Assembly (NCBI RefSeq): GCF_963576675.1
Contig: NC_088912.1
Location: forward strand, 55,018,395 to 55,082,394
Origin: Euphorbia lathyris
Taxonomy: Eukaryota; Streptophyta; Magnoliopsida; Malpighiales; Euphorbiaceae
Length of the DNA: 64,000 nt
Direction: 5' to 3'
In this document: positions 12,001-20,568 of the stretch, piece by piece
How the letters are laid out: each line of letters begins with the position of its first letter
How positions within the stretch are numbered: the first letter of the stretch is position 1
Made by a program: the position numbers and the translations under genes
Notes under the pieces: model-generated
Databases searched by the model: none
What the model saw: the letters and a program-made list of their open reading frames with translations, nothing else
What the model was told of the DNA's origin: nothing

Positions 12001-15000
12001 TTGCACCCCTAGGCATCATAGCCTCAAAAATAACCTTTTGATGCAGAAGCATTTAAGTTAAATTTGGATTTCATTTTTTTTATATTTCCAGGTCTCCTTT
12101 AGATAGGATTTTTTTAATAGAGATGTATTTTACCAAATACAAATAAGTTTTCTTCTAGAATCAGGATTTTTCCTGACTAATAATCACGACAACAATATTC
12201 AGTTTAAGTATTGTTTTCTTTATCCTTCTTTCAATTCAAAATTTCAGTTCTGAAGTTTTCTTTTAACCTAAATTATTTGTTCTTGTTCCAACAACAATTA
12301 CTCTAATCTTGTCCTAAGGGTAGAGTTCTAGTTGCTTAAACTCTCTTAGACTCACGTGACTAAGTCACAGTGGTATCAAAGAGCAAAGAATATTGAACTA
12401 TTGTAGTTTCTTTATTTTTCTAAGCTATGGTTGGTGTCAAAGAATCATTCATACTTAAAAGCAAAATCACGTTTAAGAATAGTTTCACATTTGTAACATA
12501 AGAGCTTAAAACATGGACAAGCATAGGCCTACTTTGTCTTGGGCTAATTTATTTTCTTTTAATTTAATAAATGGTGCAGCCCAGGATTCAGATTCTAAAC
12601 CTTAAACATCTACGAGACTCTAAACCATGGGGAAGAAATAACATTGAACCAATATAATTGGTAGAGAGGCAGGAGGCAACCAAGCTGCCAAGATGTTCAG
12701 AGAACTGAGGACTAAACTTGAGCTATAGAAGCCTTACATTGTCAAGGACCTACAGAAGCCCGAATGGAGAATCCAAAAGGTAGCAATTTATAACTTGAAA
12801 TTCAAGAAGATCTCAAGACTGTACAGGAAGTTGAGGACATTAATCCTTTTCATGAAGCTGGCAACGCAAATCAAGCAACAAGAGGTGGATAAGAAAAGTG
12901 ATTACCACAAGCTCTTGATTCGAAAAGTGGAGTGAAGATTGAAGTAGTAGATTTTCATGGAAAGCTTCAAGCTCAAGATTATTTGGATTCACAAGGTAGT
13001 TCAAATAAATTCTTCGAACTAAAACCCATGGCCAAAAACAAAAAGGTACTCCCTCCATTCTCAAATAAGTGTCGTTTTAGAATTTTCACACAAATTAAGA
13101 AACACAATTAATATGCACTTAAATTAACAAATTTACATGGATTAACTAAATAAAAATTCTCTCTCCTATAATGATTGGAGAAGAAACTTTGAAAGCTTAA
13201 AAAACACATAAATCAAGACAAAATTTAAATGCTTAGACCAAAAAACTATACTAAATTTTATTGAAAAACGAAAACGACACTTAAAAAGAACAAAAACAAT
13301 TATCTAAAACGACACTTATTTGAGAATGGAGGGAGTATATTTTTTAAGGCTTATATTGAAGGTTACTGTGCTTCAGTGGTGGAAGAGAGCTTAGAGAAAA
13401 TGCCAATGACAAGGCAAGCTTAAAATCAGCACTTGAGGACACATGAAAAATTAAGTACAGAAGCATTTTTTTCCAGCTGATTATGCAATCGAACTGTATG
13501 AGAAGTTACACAGTTTGAAGCCAAACATGTCCAGTGAGAAATACACTGCACAACTTAACAAATTTCAGTTTGAGTTGGCTATCTGAAAGTAACAAACAAA
13601 TTACTTATTGATACTTCACTAATTTCCATCAGTTCGTCAGAAACAAGATAGGAGTACTAGTCATTTATATAATATTGATGATCCCTATCAGTATGCATTA
13701 GCAGCTCTTAAAAGTGAGTTTCACATTATCCTGCTAGAAAATTAAATATAAAACCAATTGGCAGAAGTTCGAAGTTCAGCCAAATTCCACATAGATATTA
13801 AACAGGTGCAAGGGAATCAGGAATCAACTTTGAATAGAACCACAAACGGAAAAGTACAGCACCTTGAGATGGAGAAAACAACTCTAGTTTATCTGTGATA
13901 GAGAATAACAACCAAGACCAGTAATAGAAGCAGTAGAGAAAGCAAATACTTAGGAATGAAGCAGTTGTAGAATGTTACTAATATTAATAAGAACAAAAGA
14001 GACTAGCAGTAGCTAATTACAAGAAGAATATAACCCACCACAGGGACAAAGCCCCTCCCAGACCTCTGCCAAAATATAGCAGGTCCCAAAAATAAGGAAA
14101 CACTCACCTGACCTCCCTAACAAACTCCCTCCTTTATTTTAATAGCCTTACTACAAGATACACTCACTCTCATACACTCTTCCACACTCTAGGCCCAGCC
14201 CTATTGGTGTTAGCCCCTACCGTTACATCACCATCGTTAACAATCTGCAGCTAAAGGAGATGACAGTTCTGATGCTCCATGACTTCATTTGCTTGTCCAC
14301 TGTCATCGAACCAATTGAACTAAAAGCTCCAGCTGATAGTTAAAGGTCCACTTCATATTAATGTCTGACATCCACGAAGGTGAATTATTTTAGCTATGTT
14401 CAAGGAAGAGTCAAATCCAGTTTTTGATGAAAATATTGGGAAGATAGAGGCGCTCAAGACAAGTCTTTGGTGGTATAAAAGGTGACAACGACAATGATCA
14501 AAGATGAAGAAAACTTTGGAGGGAGCATACTATTTGCCGCTCATATGTTTGTGGATCTAAGTTTGTGAATTTGTCACTGATGAGTGAAGCTTGGAGAATA
14601 TTATATGAAATGAGGATGTGGACAAATTGTAGCCCCCCCGATGATGAAACGAAGTATATTAATGAAATAGGGGACATGAGATTCCAATAACTCTGAATGG
14701 TTGGTGAAATTCACTAGTCACTACAAGCGAGCAATAACTTGGAAGATGAAGCTTTATATGACGTTTGGGGCCTTTGGGCATATTCTTATTGGAAGACCTT
14801 GATTGTTTGATTGCGATAAGGATTATAAGAAAAAGCCTATTGTTACTCCTACAAGGATAGCAGTAAGTTAACTCTACACACTATCAAGTATACGAGGAAC
14901 AAAAGGTACACCATATCCTCTAAAGTAGTAATGTGAGACAACACTTACTTGTTAGAGCTGAATTGTTCAGTGACTTAAGGATAATGATGCAGGAGCACAT

Positions 15001-18000
15001 AAATTACATTAAGATTTTCGGTAAATTACACCCATGGCCATTGAACTTTATCCCTACTAACATTATGGCCACTAAACTTCAAAACTTAACATAAAAGTCA
15101 CTCAATTTTACACTTTCTAACGTAAAAGTCACTCAATATTGACCCTTCATTGTAAAGCTGATGGAAATGATATTCTAAGTAACTTTAATTCTTCAACTTT
15201 TGGTTTTGAGGTCATTTAGATATTGTTTGGTTAGGAGAGGGAAAGTGAATTTAGGGAGAGCGCTCCGAAAATGGTAATTTCGGACGAAAACGTGGTCTTG
15301 TGGTAAATGTGGCTCTAAACAACTTTAATTCTTGTATTTTTTCATTTTGAGGTCGTCAACAATCATACTGAGGTCGTTTACTTCTATAAGGTGCCATAAT
15401 GTTAGTAAAGGCAAAGTTGAATGACTTTTATGTTACATTTTGAAGTTTAGTGGCTATAATGTTAGTACAGGATAAAGTTCAGTCACCATGGGTGTAATTA
15501 CCCTTAAGATTCTAGTTTTTTTTTATTTTTAGTTTTCAATTCCTTCTTTATTTAGGATGCCTTTAATAAATTATACAATTTAACTGATGAGGAATAGCTT
15601 GTAGTCTAAAACTAGGATTTGTTCTAAATAGTCTCAAAAGGACAAGAATAGTCAATTTATATATTTGTATTCAACTTTTAAGATTTTATGTCGGACTAAT
15701 TACTTTATGTTGTTCCCATCAAAATTACCTATTCTTGACCAAATTGAGTTCACCTAACTATTCCGCTACTCAACCCTTCACCTAAATCTTCCGAAAATTA
15801 AACAAAGAAACCAACTTCACCATCCGAAGCCACCAAAAGCCCAAAATGACCTATGTCCTCTATTTAATTCCCTCACCACCAGCTATTCTCCATTATTTAC
15901 TTACAGTCATGGATTCCTAAAGAATCTAAATCAAGAGTTTCCTATTGAAAATGGATTGATATATTTGAGTTCTTCGAGGATAAAACAAAAATCATAAGAA
16001 TGGAAGAAAGATATAAGATTGCACCCATTTTAGTAGTAGAAGGAGAAAGCAAGAATTTTGGTGCCAAGGCAAGGAGTTTAAGAAGAGCAAGGGTAAAAAC
16101 GGCTTTGAGACATATGTTTATCTTTTCTGGTGTAACTGCATGTATACATAGCTATTATCAACTATGACTAACAATCAATATATCGGGATCTTTAATATTT
16201 AACTATTAGAACTTATTGTCCAATCAAATATTGGATGTCCTCCCAATTATGGGTGTTGATTTTCATATTAACTGTGAAGACGGAAAAATATTACACAATT
16301 TTGGGTTGTCATTTCAGTGGCCATGGTTTAAGTTGAGACATTGCACTGCAAACAAGATTTTTCTTGTCTTAAATTCTTCTAGGTCTATAATATATTAGTA
16401 ACGACGAAAAAGACCGAAGCCTATATAACTTATGGCAAAAGATGTATTGAAGGTCATTCTACCAACTATGGAAAGTGCTTTAAATACCCTCTTCAATGTC
16501 CTAGTTATATGCCTTCATGTTCTTTTGGAACTTAAAAACAGGGCATCTTGAAAGCACTTTCAGCAAAAGCAATGAAGGATGCTTTTGTAAAAAGCAGTTC
16601 AAGAAAATCAAATAAATAAATCCTAAAATTACAAGGACTAAATTCTTCAATGGATTAAAAAAGAAATATGTTTGTTAGAAATCTCCAAAACAGATATTGA
16701 AATCTAAAAAGATTTCTACACTTCTCGTGCAGCCATGTTAAATATTACATTTCAAGCTCACAAATTAAGAAATAGCAAAAGGAAACGAATTCATGTATTA
16801 AGCTCAACATCACCTGATTTTCAGAAATGGCTTTTATTAGTGCATCCCTTTCTTTGAAAGCAGGAAGATTTCGGCGAAATTCAGCCATCTTTTGGCCCTC
16901 AGGAGAATCCTAAGAGGGATTACTAATTAGTATGATGTTATTTAGAATGTCATAATCAGTAAGAGATATAGCTAGTCAGGAATAAGATTTACCATAAATA
17001 ACAAGAACTTTTTAGAGGGGTAGAAATACTATTAGTAATATTTGAGGGGTAGACAAAAATAAATTTCCAAGTACTTAAAATGTGATTAAAAATAATAAAT
17101 AGTCAAACAAGCTCCGTGAAAATAATGATGATCTATAAAAAAATAAAAAAAAAATCGCCGTACAACTTGTTAGGATAATCTATAAAAAGTACCTGCCACG
17201 CTTGCTGCTTATTCCTCAATTGCAAACTTTTCTGATGGAGAATTTTCTCCATCACAACATCATTACGCACCACAGGTTCTGGCTGCTCGTAAACTCTGTT
17301 TGTCATAACCACACTTTCCTTATTGCCTGATCTTGATAGGGAATTAGCTGAAAAGTTTCTTGTATCCGTAGACCTTTTCGAGGAAAGATAAGCATTTAGA
17401 TGAGCTTCTACTTCTCTTTGTAACCGGAAAGGCAACAACACCTGCAGATGTTTTAACACATAAATACTAAGGTGCTAATGAATTTTAAAATATATATATA
17501 CACATATAAATAACAAGACGCCCAGTCTATTTAGTTGTTTTCTGTAAAAAGCTCGAATGACTCGATACAGTTCTTTGTACAAACAAAACTATGCTACAGA
17601 AAACAAGTACCTCTCTCTGTGGACGCTTATCATCCAGATCAGGACGGTAATTTGGCAGAGGTACTTTACTGAAGACAACAACTCTTGAGTATTGTCGGCT
17701 GCAAAATATAAATAACTAAATAAACATTTTGTTCATAAAATTATGAAACAAAGCTAAAATAACCTTCAAGTATGTTTCCAGAAAGGATTTCAAAAGAAAA
17801 TAAAACAAAAAAATAGGAATAAGTACCATGTACTGAAAAGAATTACCTATGCAACCCCATTCTGTTTGCCATTGCTGAAAGATGCTCAAAATCACGCCTA
17901 TCCTTTTTCTCCATCGAGACAACTTCTTGCTCATCTTTGCGAAGTAGCATGGTTAACTTCCATCTCCAATCATCAATGTTATCAAGGGTAGAACCAGTCT

Positions 18001-19082
18001 AATGAAAACCAATAAATGAAAAATCACATCAAAGAAAGTTGAATCTATGAGAGGTCGACGTCTTTCATGTAGTAATATCACAAGGAAATGTTTATTCAAG
18101 TGGATGGTAAAAAAATACAACAGAACTTAACAACATGCATCAAAATGGTAGTTCCATCCCATTTAATATTACAAGTCACTGCCAAGCAAATACGAAAATC
18201 AAATTTTATAAATATAGCTCATAGCTCCAAGTTGCATTCACTGGGATGATGAAGATGCTACCAATTTAGGATAAGAAAACCTCATCTAAACTTGGCTACC
18301 ACAGAAAACTTGCAAAAAACTCTACTAGTCCATTCACCATTCGTTCTTTTCCTAATTGTTTCTATATATATATATATAGGGTTTGGTGTAATTCAAATTA
18401 GTTTTCTTTTCCTCACAACTCTTTTTTTCTGAAAAATTTTCTCACAACTCTATTTGTAAGTATTGTGGTACTTTTAAATTCAGTAACAACTTTCTTACAC
18501 TAGTTTCAAGTATTTTTCTCCATGTAAGAACAGAGTGAAAAATTCCTGTGATTTCCAATTTCTGTCCAATTAATAAGAAAAACAACAAAACTAATTGTGT
18601 TCTCTGCGATTATGAAACTACTGGCACGACACATTAAAAAATAATGATAATAATAATTAAATTGTAAAAGCCTGAACAACTGCGTAGAGTAATACTTAAA
18701 AACCAACCAATGCCCGATTCGTCGGCGCCCCAAGTTCACAGTCAGACTCATCGGTAGAAGCGTCCTGATAAGCAAAGCGACCGTAATTGGAGTTCTGAAA
18801 GGACAAATACGGCAAGGCAACGGTCTTCCAATCCCAAAAATCAAGAGAACCAGAACAGCTGACAGTTCCCTTACGTTTAAAATATTGGGGAGCAAACAAA
18901 ACAGGCCTGAAAACAAATTTTGGATGATTGGTCATGGTAAGAGAAGATGCGAAGGAAACTACAGAAGTCTGGATTAGGGTTTTGTGAGGGGTTTTAAGAA
19001 ATTGGAAATGAAAGGGGGCTCTCAAAGAAGTGACAGTCGAGGTTCTAGTAGAACCCCGAAAAATGGTAGAGTAGCGAGACAT
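1..19082 (-). CDS. DExH-box ATP-dependent RNA helicase, 5' part of gene (seven exons seen, continues past left edge)
   Basis: Coding exons, 5' to 3' on the minus strand: 19082-18708, 17998-17847, 17698-17611, 17441-17193, 16909-16814, 474-286, 192-33. All junctions are GT-AG and the phases join without a stop. The protein starts with about 50 residues rich in Ser, Thr and Arg with no acidic residue, which looks like an organellar transit peptide. A helicase N-terminal region follows ([44 protein letters not shown]), then motif [10 protein letters not shown], motif Ia TQPRRISA and motif II DEIH. This order matches plant DExH helicases of the DExH3/DExH5/DHX36-like group, which unwind RNA or G-quadruplex structures; family assignment is from remembered motifs. 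Motifs III-VI and the C-terminal domains lie outside the window. No disabling lesion is visible in these exons. Confidence 0.88.
33..192 (-). CDS. DExH helicase exon 7 (DEIH motif)
   Basis: 160 nt; begins [20 protein letters not shown], carries [10 protein letters not shown] and motif II in [13 protein letters not shown], and ends one base into a codon before donor GTGCAA. The following exon is beyond the window edge. Confidence 0.88.
286..474 (-). CDS. DExH helicase exon 6 (Walker A, motif Ia)
   Basis: 189 nt (63 codons) in phase 0. It carries the P-loop [19 protein letters not shown] and motif Ia [16 protein letters not shown], ending GENLGES. The acceptor is TCGCAG at 480-475 and the donor GTTAGT follows 286. 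It closes the very long intron. Confidence 0.9.
555..833 (-). mobile_element. TRIM retrotransposon, complete, with 5-bp TSD
   Basis: Two 70-bp direct repeats (764-833 and 555-624, about 90 percent alike by eye) each start TGTCAG and end ATGACA on the minus strand. Just inside the upstream repeat is TTGTATCAGAGCC (751-763), one mismatch from the tRNA-iMet primer site TGGTATCAGAGCC. The internal region is only 139 bp with no ORF. AGTTC flanks both ends (550-554, 834-838). Terminal repeats, PBS and TSD together define a terminal-repeat retrotransposon in miniature. Confidence 0.9.
834..1259. other. Intron sequence with no recognised feature
   Basis: AT-rich, no coherent reading frame and no repeat structure that I can identify. 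Confidence 0.5.
3588..3819. repeat. Candidate solo LTR inside the decayed LINE
   Basis: A 232-bp segment starts TGTTATAG and ends CTATAACA, the inverted TG...CA ends of an LTR. The flanks are GCTTT (3583-3587) and GTTTT (3820-3824), a 5-bp duplication with one mismatch. No second copy is in the window, so the family is unknown. Confidence 0.45.
4641..4750 (-). repeat. 3'-tail fragment of an RTE-type LINE or a SINE sharing it
   Basis: On the minus strand it reads GGTTCATGTTAGCCGACCCC, then a conserved block, then ends in (TTG)n (4641-4663 as CAA repeats on plus). A TTG-repeat tail after this motif is a widespread plant repeat end that I associate with RTE LINEs and SINEs that borrow their tail. 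The 5' end is not defined. Confidence 0.5.
6517..7283 (-). pseudogene. LINE ORF2 3' part: RNase H domain
   Basis: Residues read [20 protein letters not shown], then [14 protein letters not shown] and [16 protein letters not shown], the D-E-D pattern of plant LINE RNase H. A frameshift near 6690-6715 separates the last block ([20 protein letters not shown]), which ends at 6517, about 35 bp before the poly(A). An in-frame TAG near 7326 separates it from the zinc-finger segment upstream. Confidence 0.75.
7329..8135 (-). pseudogene. LINE ORF2 middle: RT connection and zf-RVT
   Basis: Carries [45 protein letters not shown] and the zf-RVT Cys/His cluster ([21 protein letters not shown], split here as CSRC and ALRDC). 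It is in a different frame from the RT segment, with a shift near 8050, and ends at an in-frame TAG. Confidence 0.75.
8012..10582 (-). pseudogene. LINE ORF2 5' part: endonuclease and reverse transcriptase
   Basis: An open stretch of 856 codons. The first 220 residues are an exonuclease-endonuclease-phosphatase type endonuclease: [10 protein letters not shown] (catalytic Glu), [13 protein letters not shown], then [10 protein letters not shown] near residue 210. The reverse transcriptase follows from about residue 430: [58 protein letters not shown] and the active site [14 protein letters not shown]. The true N-terminus (WNVCGAGS) overlaps the end of ORF1 in another frame. The RT core is intact, but downstream shifts make the element defective. 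It would act in the nucleus by target-primed reverse transcription. Confidence 0.85.
10591..11175 (-). pseudogene. LINE ORF1 C-terminal part
   Basis: 194 residues rich in Pro, Ser, Lys and Asn, ending KLLD just before ORF2. No zinc knuckle is present in the surviving part; the RNA-binding N-terminal half was lost by 5' truncation. An open frame extends upstream to roughly 11330. Recognised only by position before ORF2. Confidence 0.55.
11406..12011. mobile_element. hAT-type MITE with 8-bp TSD
   Basis: 606 bp. Terminal inverted repeats TAGGGGTGCAAGCGAGCC (left) and its near-perfect complement GGCTCGGTTGCACCCCTA (right). GGCATCAT is duplicated exactly on both sides (11398-11405, 12012-12019). 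An 8-bp duplication is the hAT hallmark. Sub-terminal regions repeat AGCTCGGCTCG-type motifs. There is no transposase, so it would need a hAT transposase in trans. Confidence 0.92.
13049..13335. mobile_element. Stowaway (Tc1/mariner) MITE
   Basis: 287 bp, flanked by the TA duplication (13047-13048, 13336-13337). Terminal inverted repeats begin CTCCCTCCATTCTCAAATAA and run through GTGTCGTTTTAG, mirrored at the right end. This is the standard plant Stowaway terminus. No coding capacity. Confidence 0.93.
13894..14227 (-). repeat. Possible LTR-like segment
   Basis: On minus it begins TGTAACGGTAGGGGC and ends TCTATCACA, with a TATA-like CTATTAAAATAAAG inside. The flanking 5-mers do not match, so LTR status is weak. 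Confidence 0.28.
14301..14370 (-). mobile_element. Solo LTR of the TRIM, with 5-bp TSD
   Basis: 70 bp, the same repeat as at 555-624 and 764-833 (starts TGTCAGACATTAATATGAAG, ends GATGACA on minus). TCCAC lies on both sides (14296-14300, 14371-14375). It is the product of LTR-LTR recombination of a second insertion of the same family in the same intron. Confidence 0.9.
15019..15503. mobile_element. Mutator-like MITE with imperfect 10-bp TSD
   Basis: 485 bp with long terminal inverted repeats. The left end has GGTAAATTACACCCATGG and AACTTTATCC, mirrored at the right end (GGATAAAGTT, CCATGGGTGTAATTACC). A second inverted pair lies inside. The flanks are TTAAGATTTT (15009-15018) and TTAAGATTCT (15504-15513). 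The length of the duplication points to Mutator-type mobilisation. Confidence 0.75.
15514..16813. other. Intron sequence with no recognised feature
   Basis: AT-rich, with short ORFs only and no repeat boundary or domain that I can identify. Confidence 0.5.
16814..16909 (-). CDS. DExH helicase exon 5 (just before Walker A)
   Basis: 96 nt (32 codons): [20 protein letters not shown], then [12 protein letters not shown]. It reads in frame from exon 4 and directly into [14 protein letters not shown] of the next exon. The donor GTGATG opens the 16.3-kb intron. Confidence 0.85.
17193..17441 (-). CDS. DExH helicase exon 4
   Basis: 249 nt (83 codons, phase 0). It begins [20 protein letters not shown] and ends [13 protein letters not shown]. 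It links the N-terminal region to the helicase core and has a Ser-rich linker ([13 protein letters not shown]). The acceptor is ATCTGCAG and the donor GTACTT. Confidence 0.86.
17611..17698 (-). CDS. DExH helicase exon 3
   Basis: 88 nt; the first base completes the codon split from exon 2 (H-S-R junction). It encodes [20 protein letters not shown] and LDDKRPQRE, a signature of this helicase group. The acceptor is TTTTGCAG and the donor GTACTTG. Confidence 0.86.
17847..17998 (-). CDS. DExH helicase exon 2
   Basis: 152 nt in phase 0, ending with two bases of a split codon. It encodes the conserved N-terminal block ([20 protein letters not shown], then [17 protein letters not shown]). The acceptor is TTAG at 18002-17999 and the donor GTAATT follows 17847. 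The preceding intron is 709 bp. Confidence 0.85.
18708..19082 (-). CDS. DExH helicase exon 1
   Basis: Encodes 125 residues from the first Met. The donor is GT after ...GCA TTG (18707-18706). The N-terminus [19 protein letters not shown] is Ser/Thr/Arg-rich and basic, consistent with plastid or mitochondrial targeting. A second Met (about residue 50, MTNHPKFVF) could give a non-targeted form. The C-terminal part has an acidic stretch ([10 protein letters not shown]). Confidence 0.8.
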
Positions 19083-19322
19083 TGTGAGCTTGTTGTTTTG
19101 ACTTGAGGCTGGAATGAAGGTTTTTTAGTTATGGCAGTTGTAGAGGGGAAGAAGGCAAGTTTTCAGCGCCGGGGGAAAAATCATATGGCTGCATGACTTG
19201 CAATTGACATTGGATCCTTTTTTTACTGCTGCGGCTCACTTCAACTCCATCTTTAACAATTTAAATATCTTATGCTGTTATACAAACTTTGGACATTAAC
19301 CCTGTCAGCTCTCAAGTATCAT
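19083..19322 (-). promoter_or_regulatory. 5' flank and probable promoter/5'UTR of the helicase gene
   Basis: The 240 bp between the start codon and the first upstream repeat. I see no convincing TATA box, so the transcription start cannot be placed. Only position supports a regulatory role. Confidence 0.35.
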
Positions 19323-19508
19323 TAGGGGTGGGTAAAAAAAAAAACCGGTCAAACCGGTAACCGAACCGAAAACTAGTAATCCGAATCGAAAAAACGGTTA
19401 ACCGAACCGGTGGTTTTTTTAATGGTTAAAAAAATAGATAGGTACCGGTTTCGGTTTTGATTTTGGATTAGAGTGTTCAAAAACCGCGGTTAACGGTTAA
19501 CTGAACTG
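19323..19508. mobile_element. hAT-like element fragment (left end only)
   Basis: Starts TAGGGGTGGGTAAAAA followed by repeated ACCGGT/AACCGAACCG motifs, a common plant hAT non-autonomous end. The right end is missing: the poly(T) of the neighbouring LINE begins at about 19509. Confidence 0.5.
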
Positions 19509-19542
19509 TTTTTTTTTTTTTTTTTGAAAAGAATAAAGAATA

Positions 19543-20484
19543 TTAATTATGAAGAATAGTTGAACAAAGAATAGGAGGGGTAGAATACCACTCCTGGCAA
19601 CCAGACATAGAATCTGCAGCTCTAGCTAACACATGTGCTGCTTGATTCGCTGATCGGCGAACAAAACTAAGACTACAATTGTCTAAACTTTGAATCATAT
19701 ATCTACAGTCACCTATGATTACACCCAATGGTGAGTTAATAGGCAAATGTTGCTCGATTAGTTGGGTCAAGAGTTGAGAGTCAGTCTCAAAATGGACGTT
19801 TGCCTTATTCTGTTGTTTCGCCCACTTGAGCACCTCTCTGAATGCCAACGCTTCAGCCACTAGGGGATCTAATGGCCCTCTCACCGTACCATTACCGCAA
19901 GCTTTGAATATTCCGTGTTCATCTCTTTCTATAAATCCGTAGCCCAGGGAACTTTGGAAGACTGCTGCGTCGAAATTTATTTTGACAGTTCCTGCTGGCG
20001 GTGGATTCCATATGGACATAGCTGCTTGAGGGGGGGCTGGTGAGATCCGAGTTGTTACCTGCGCCTGTTTCCACTTGGAGAGAAAAGTCGTCGCCTTGCT
20101 AAAGACAATAGAGGCCGGATCGCTTTGGTGATTCCAAATCCATGAATTGCGCGCCTGCCACAGGGACCAGCAGATCGCTGCTGCTGTTTCCTGCTGATTC
20201 CTCGAACAATTGCGTAATATATGCGTCCAGAGGTCCTTGAAACTCGAAACTACTGAACTACAATCCCCCATGTCCGAGAAATTCCATACCTGTTTTGCCC
20301 GTGGACATGCTACAAGGACGTGAAAGCTATCCTCGACACTGCTCCGACACCAGACACATTGCGGAGAAATCGGAACAAAGCGGGCTGCAAGTGCAGCACA
20401 TGTTGGTAAACATTCAGCTAGGCTTCTCCACAGCATATCCTTCACTTTAGGTGGGACAAATAGATTCCAAACTCCTCTCCACAT
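19543..20484 (-). pseudogene. LINE ORF2 C-terminal part: zf-RVT and RNase H
   Basis: 313 residues. The zf-RVT begins MWRGVWNLFVPPKVKDMLWR and includes CVWCRSSVEDSFHVLVACP. RNase H follows (VKINFDAAVFQSSLGYGFIE, VAEALAFREVLKWA, HFETDSQLLTQLI, SANQAAHVLAR). It reads in the same frame as the upstream RT segment; two in-frame stops (near 20566 and 20548) lie between them. Confidence 0.8.
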
Positions 20485-20568
20485 TAGTGCTGCTGATGTT
20501 TCGTTTATTTGAGTGTTTCTACTCGCATACCCGCTACGAACAGTGTACTGTCATGTTCTTTCTTGATC

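Larger units (their letters stand above)
12040..14970 (+). mobile_element. Decayed LTR-retrotransposon remnant
   Basis: TGGTATCAAAGAGC at 12371-12384 resembles a tRNA-iMet primer site after an LTR end (...AGTCACAG). Downstream are disrupted gag-like fragments on plus ([31 protein letters not shown] near 13470-13530). No RT or integrase motif is recognisable. It is cut by a Stowaway MITE and a TRIM solo LTR. The boundaries are guesses. Confidence 0.4.
475..16813 (-). other. 16.3-kb helicase intron loaded with transposable elements
   Basis: Bounded by donor GTGATG (16813) and acceptor GCAG (475). The exons on both sides join in phase across a strongly conserved protein stretch, so this is one intron and not two genes. 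The other introns of this gene in view are 93-709 bp. Contents are annotated separately: TRIM, two LINEs, RTE/SINE tail, three MITEs, solo LTRs and a decayed LTR element. Confidence 0.85.

Noticed and set aside
13894..14227. Solo LTR
   Set aside because: No matching flanking duplication and no second copy; kept only as a low-confidence repeat.
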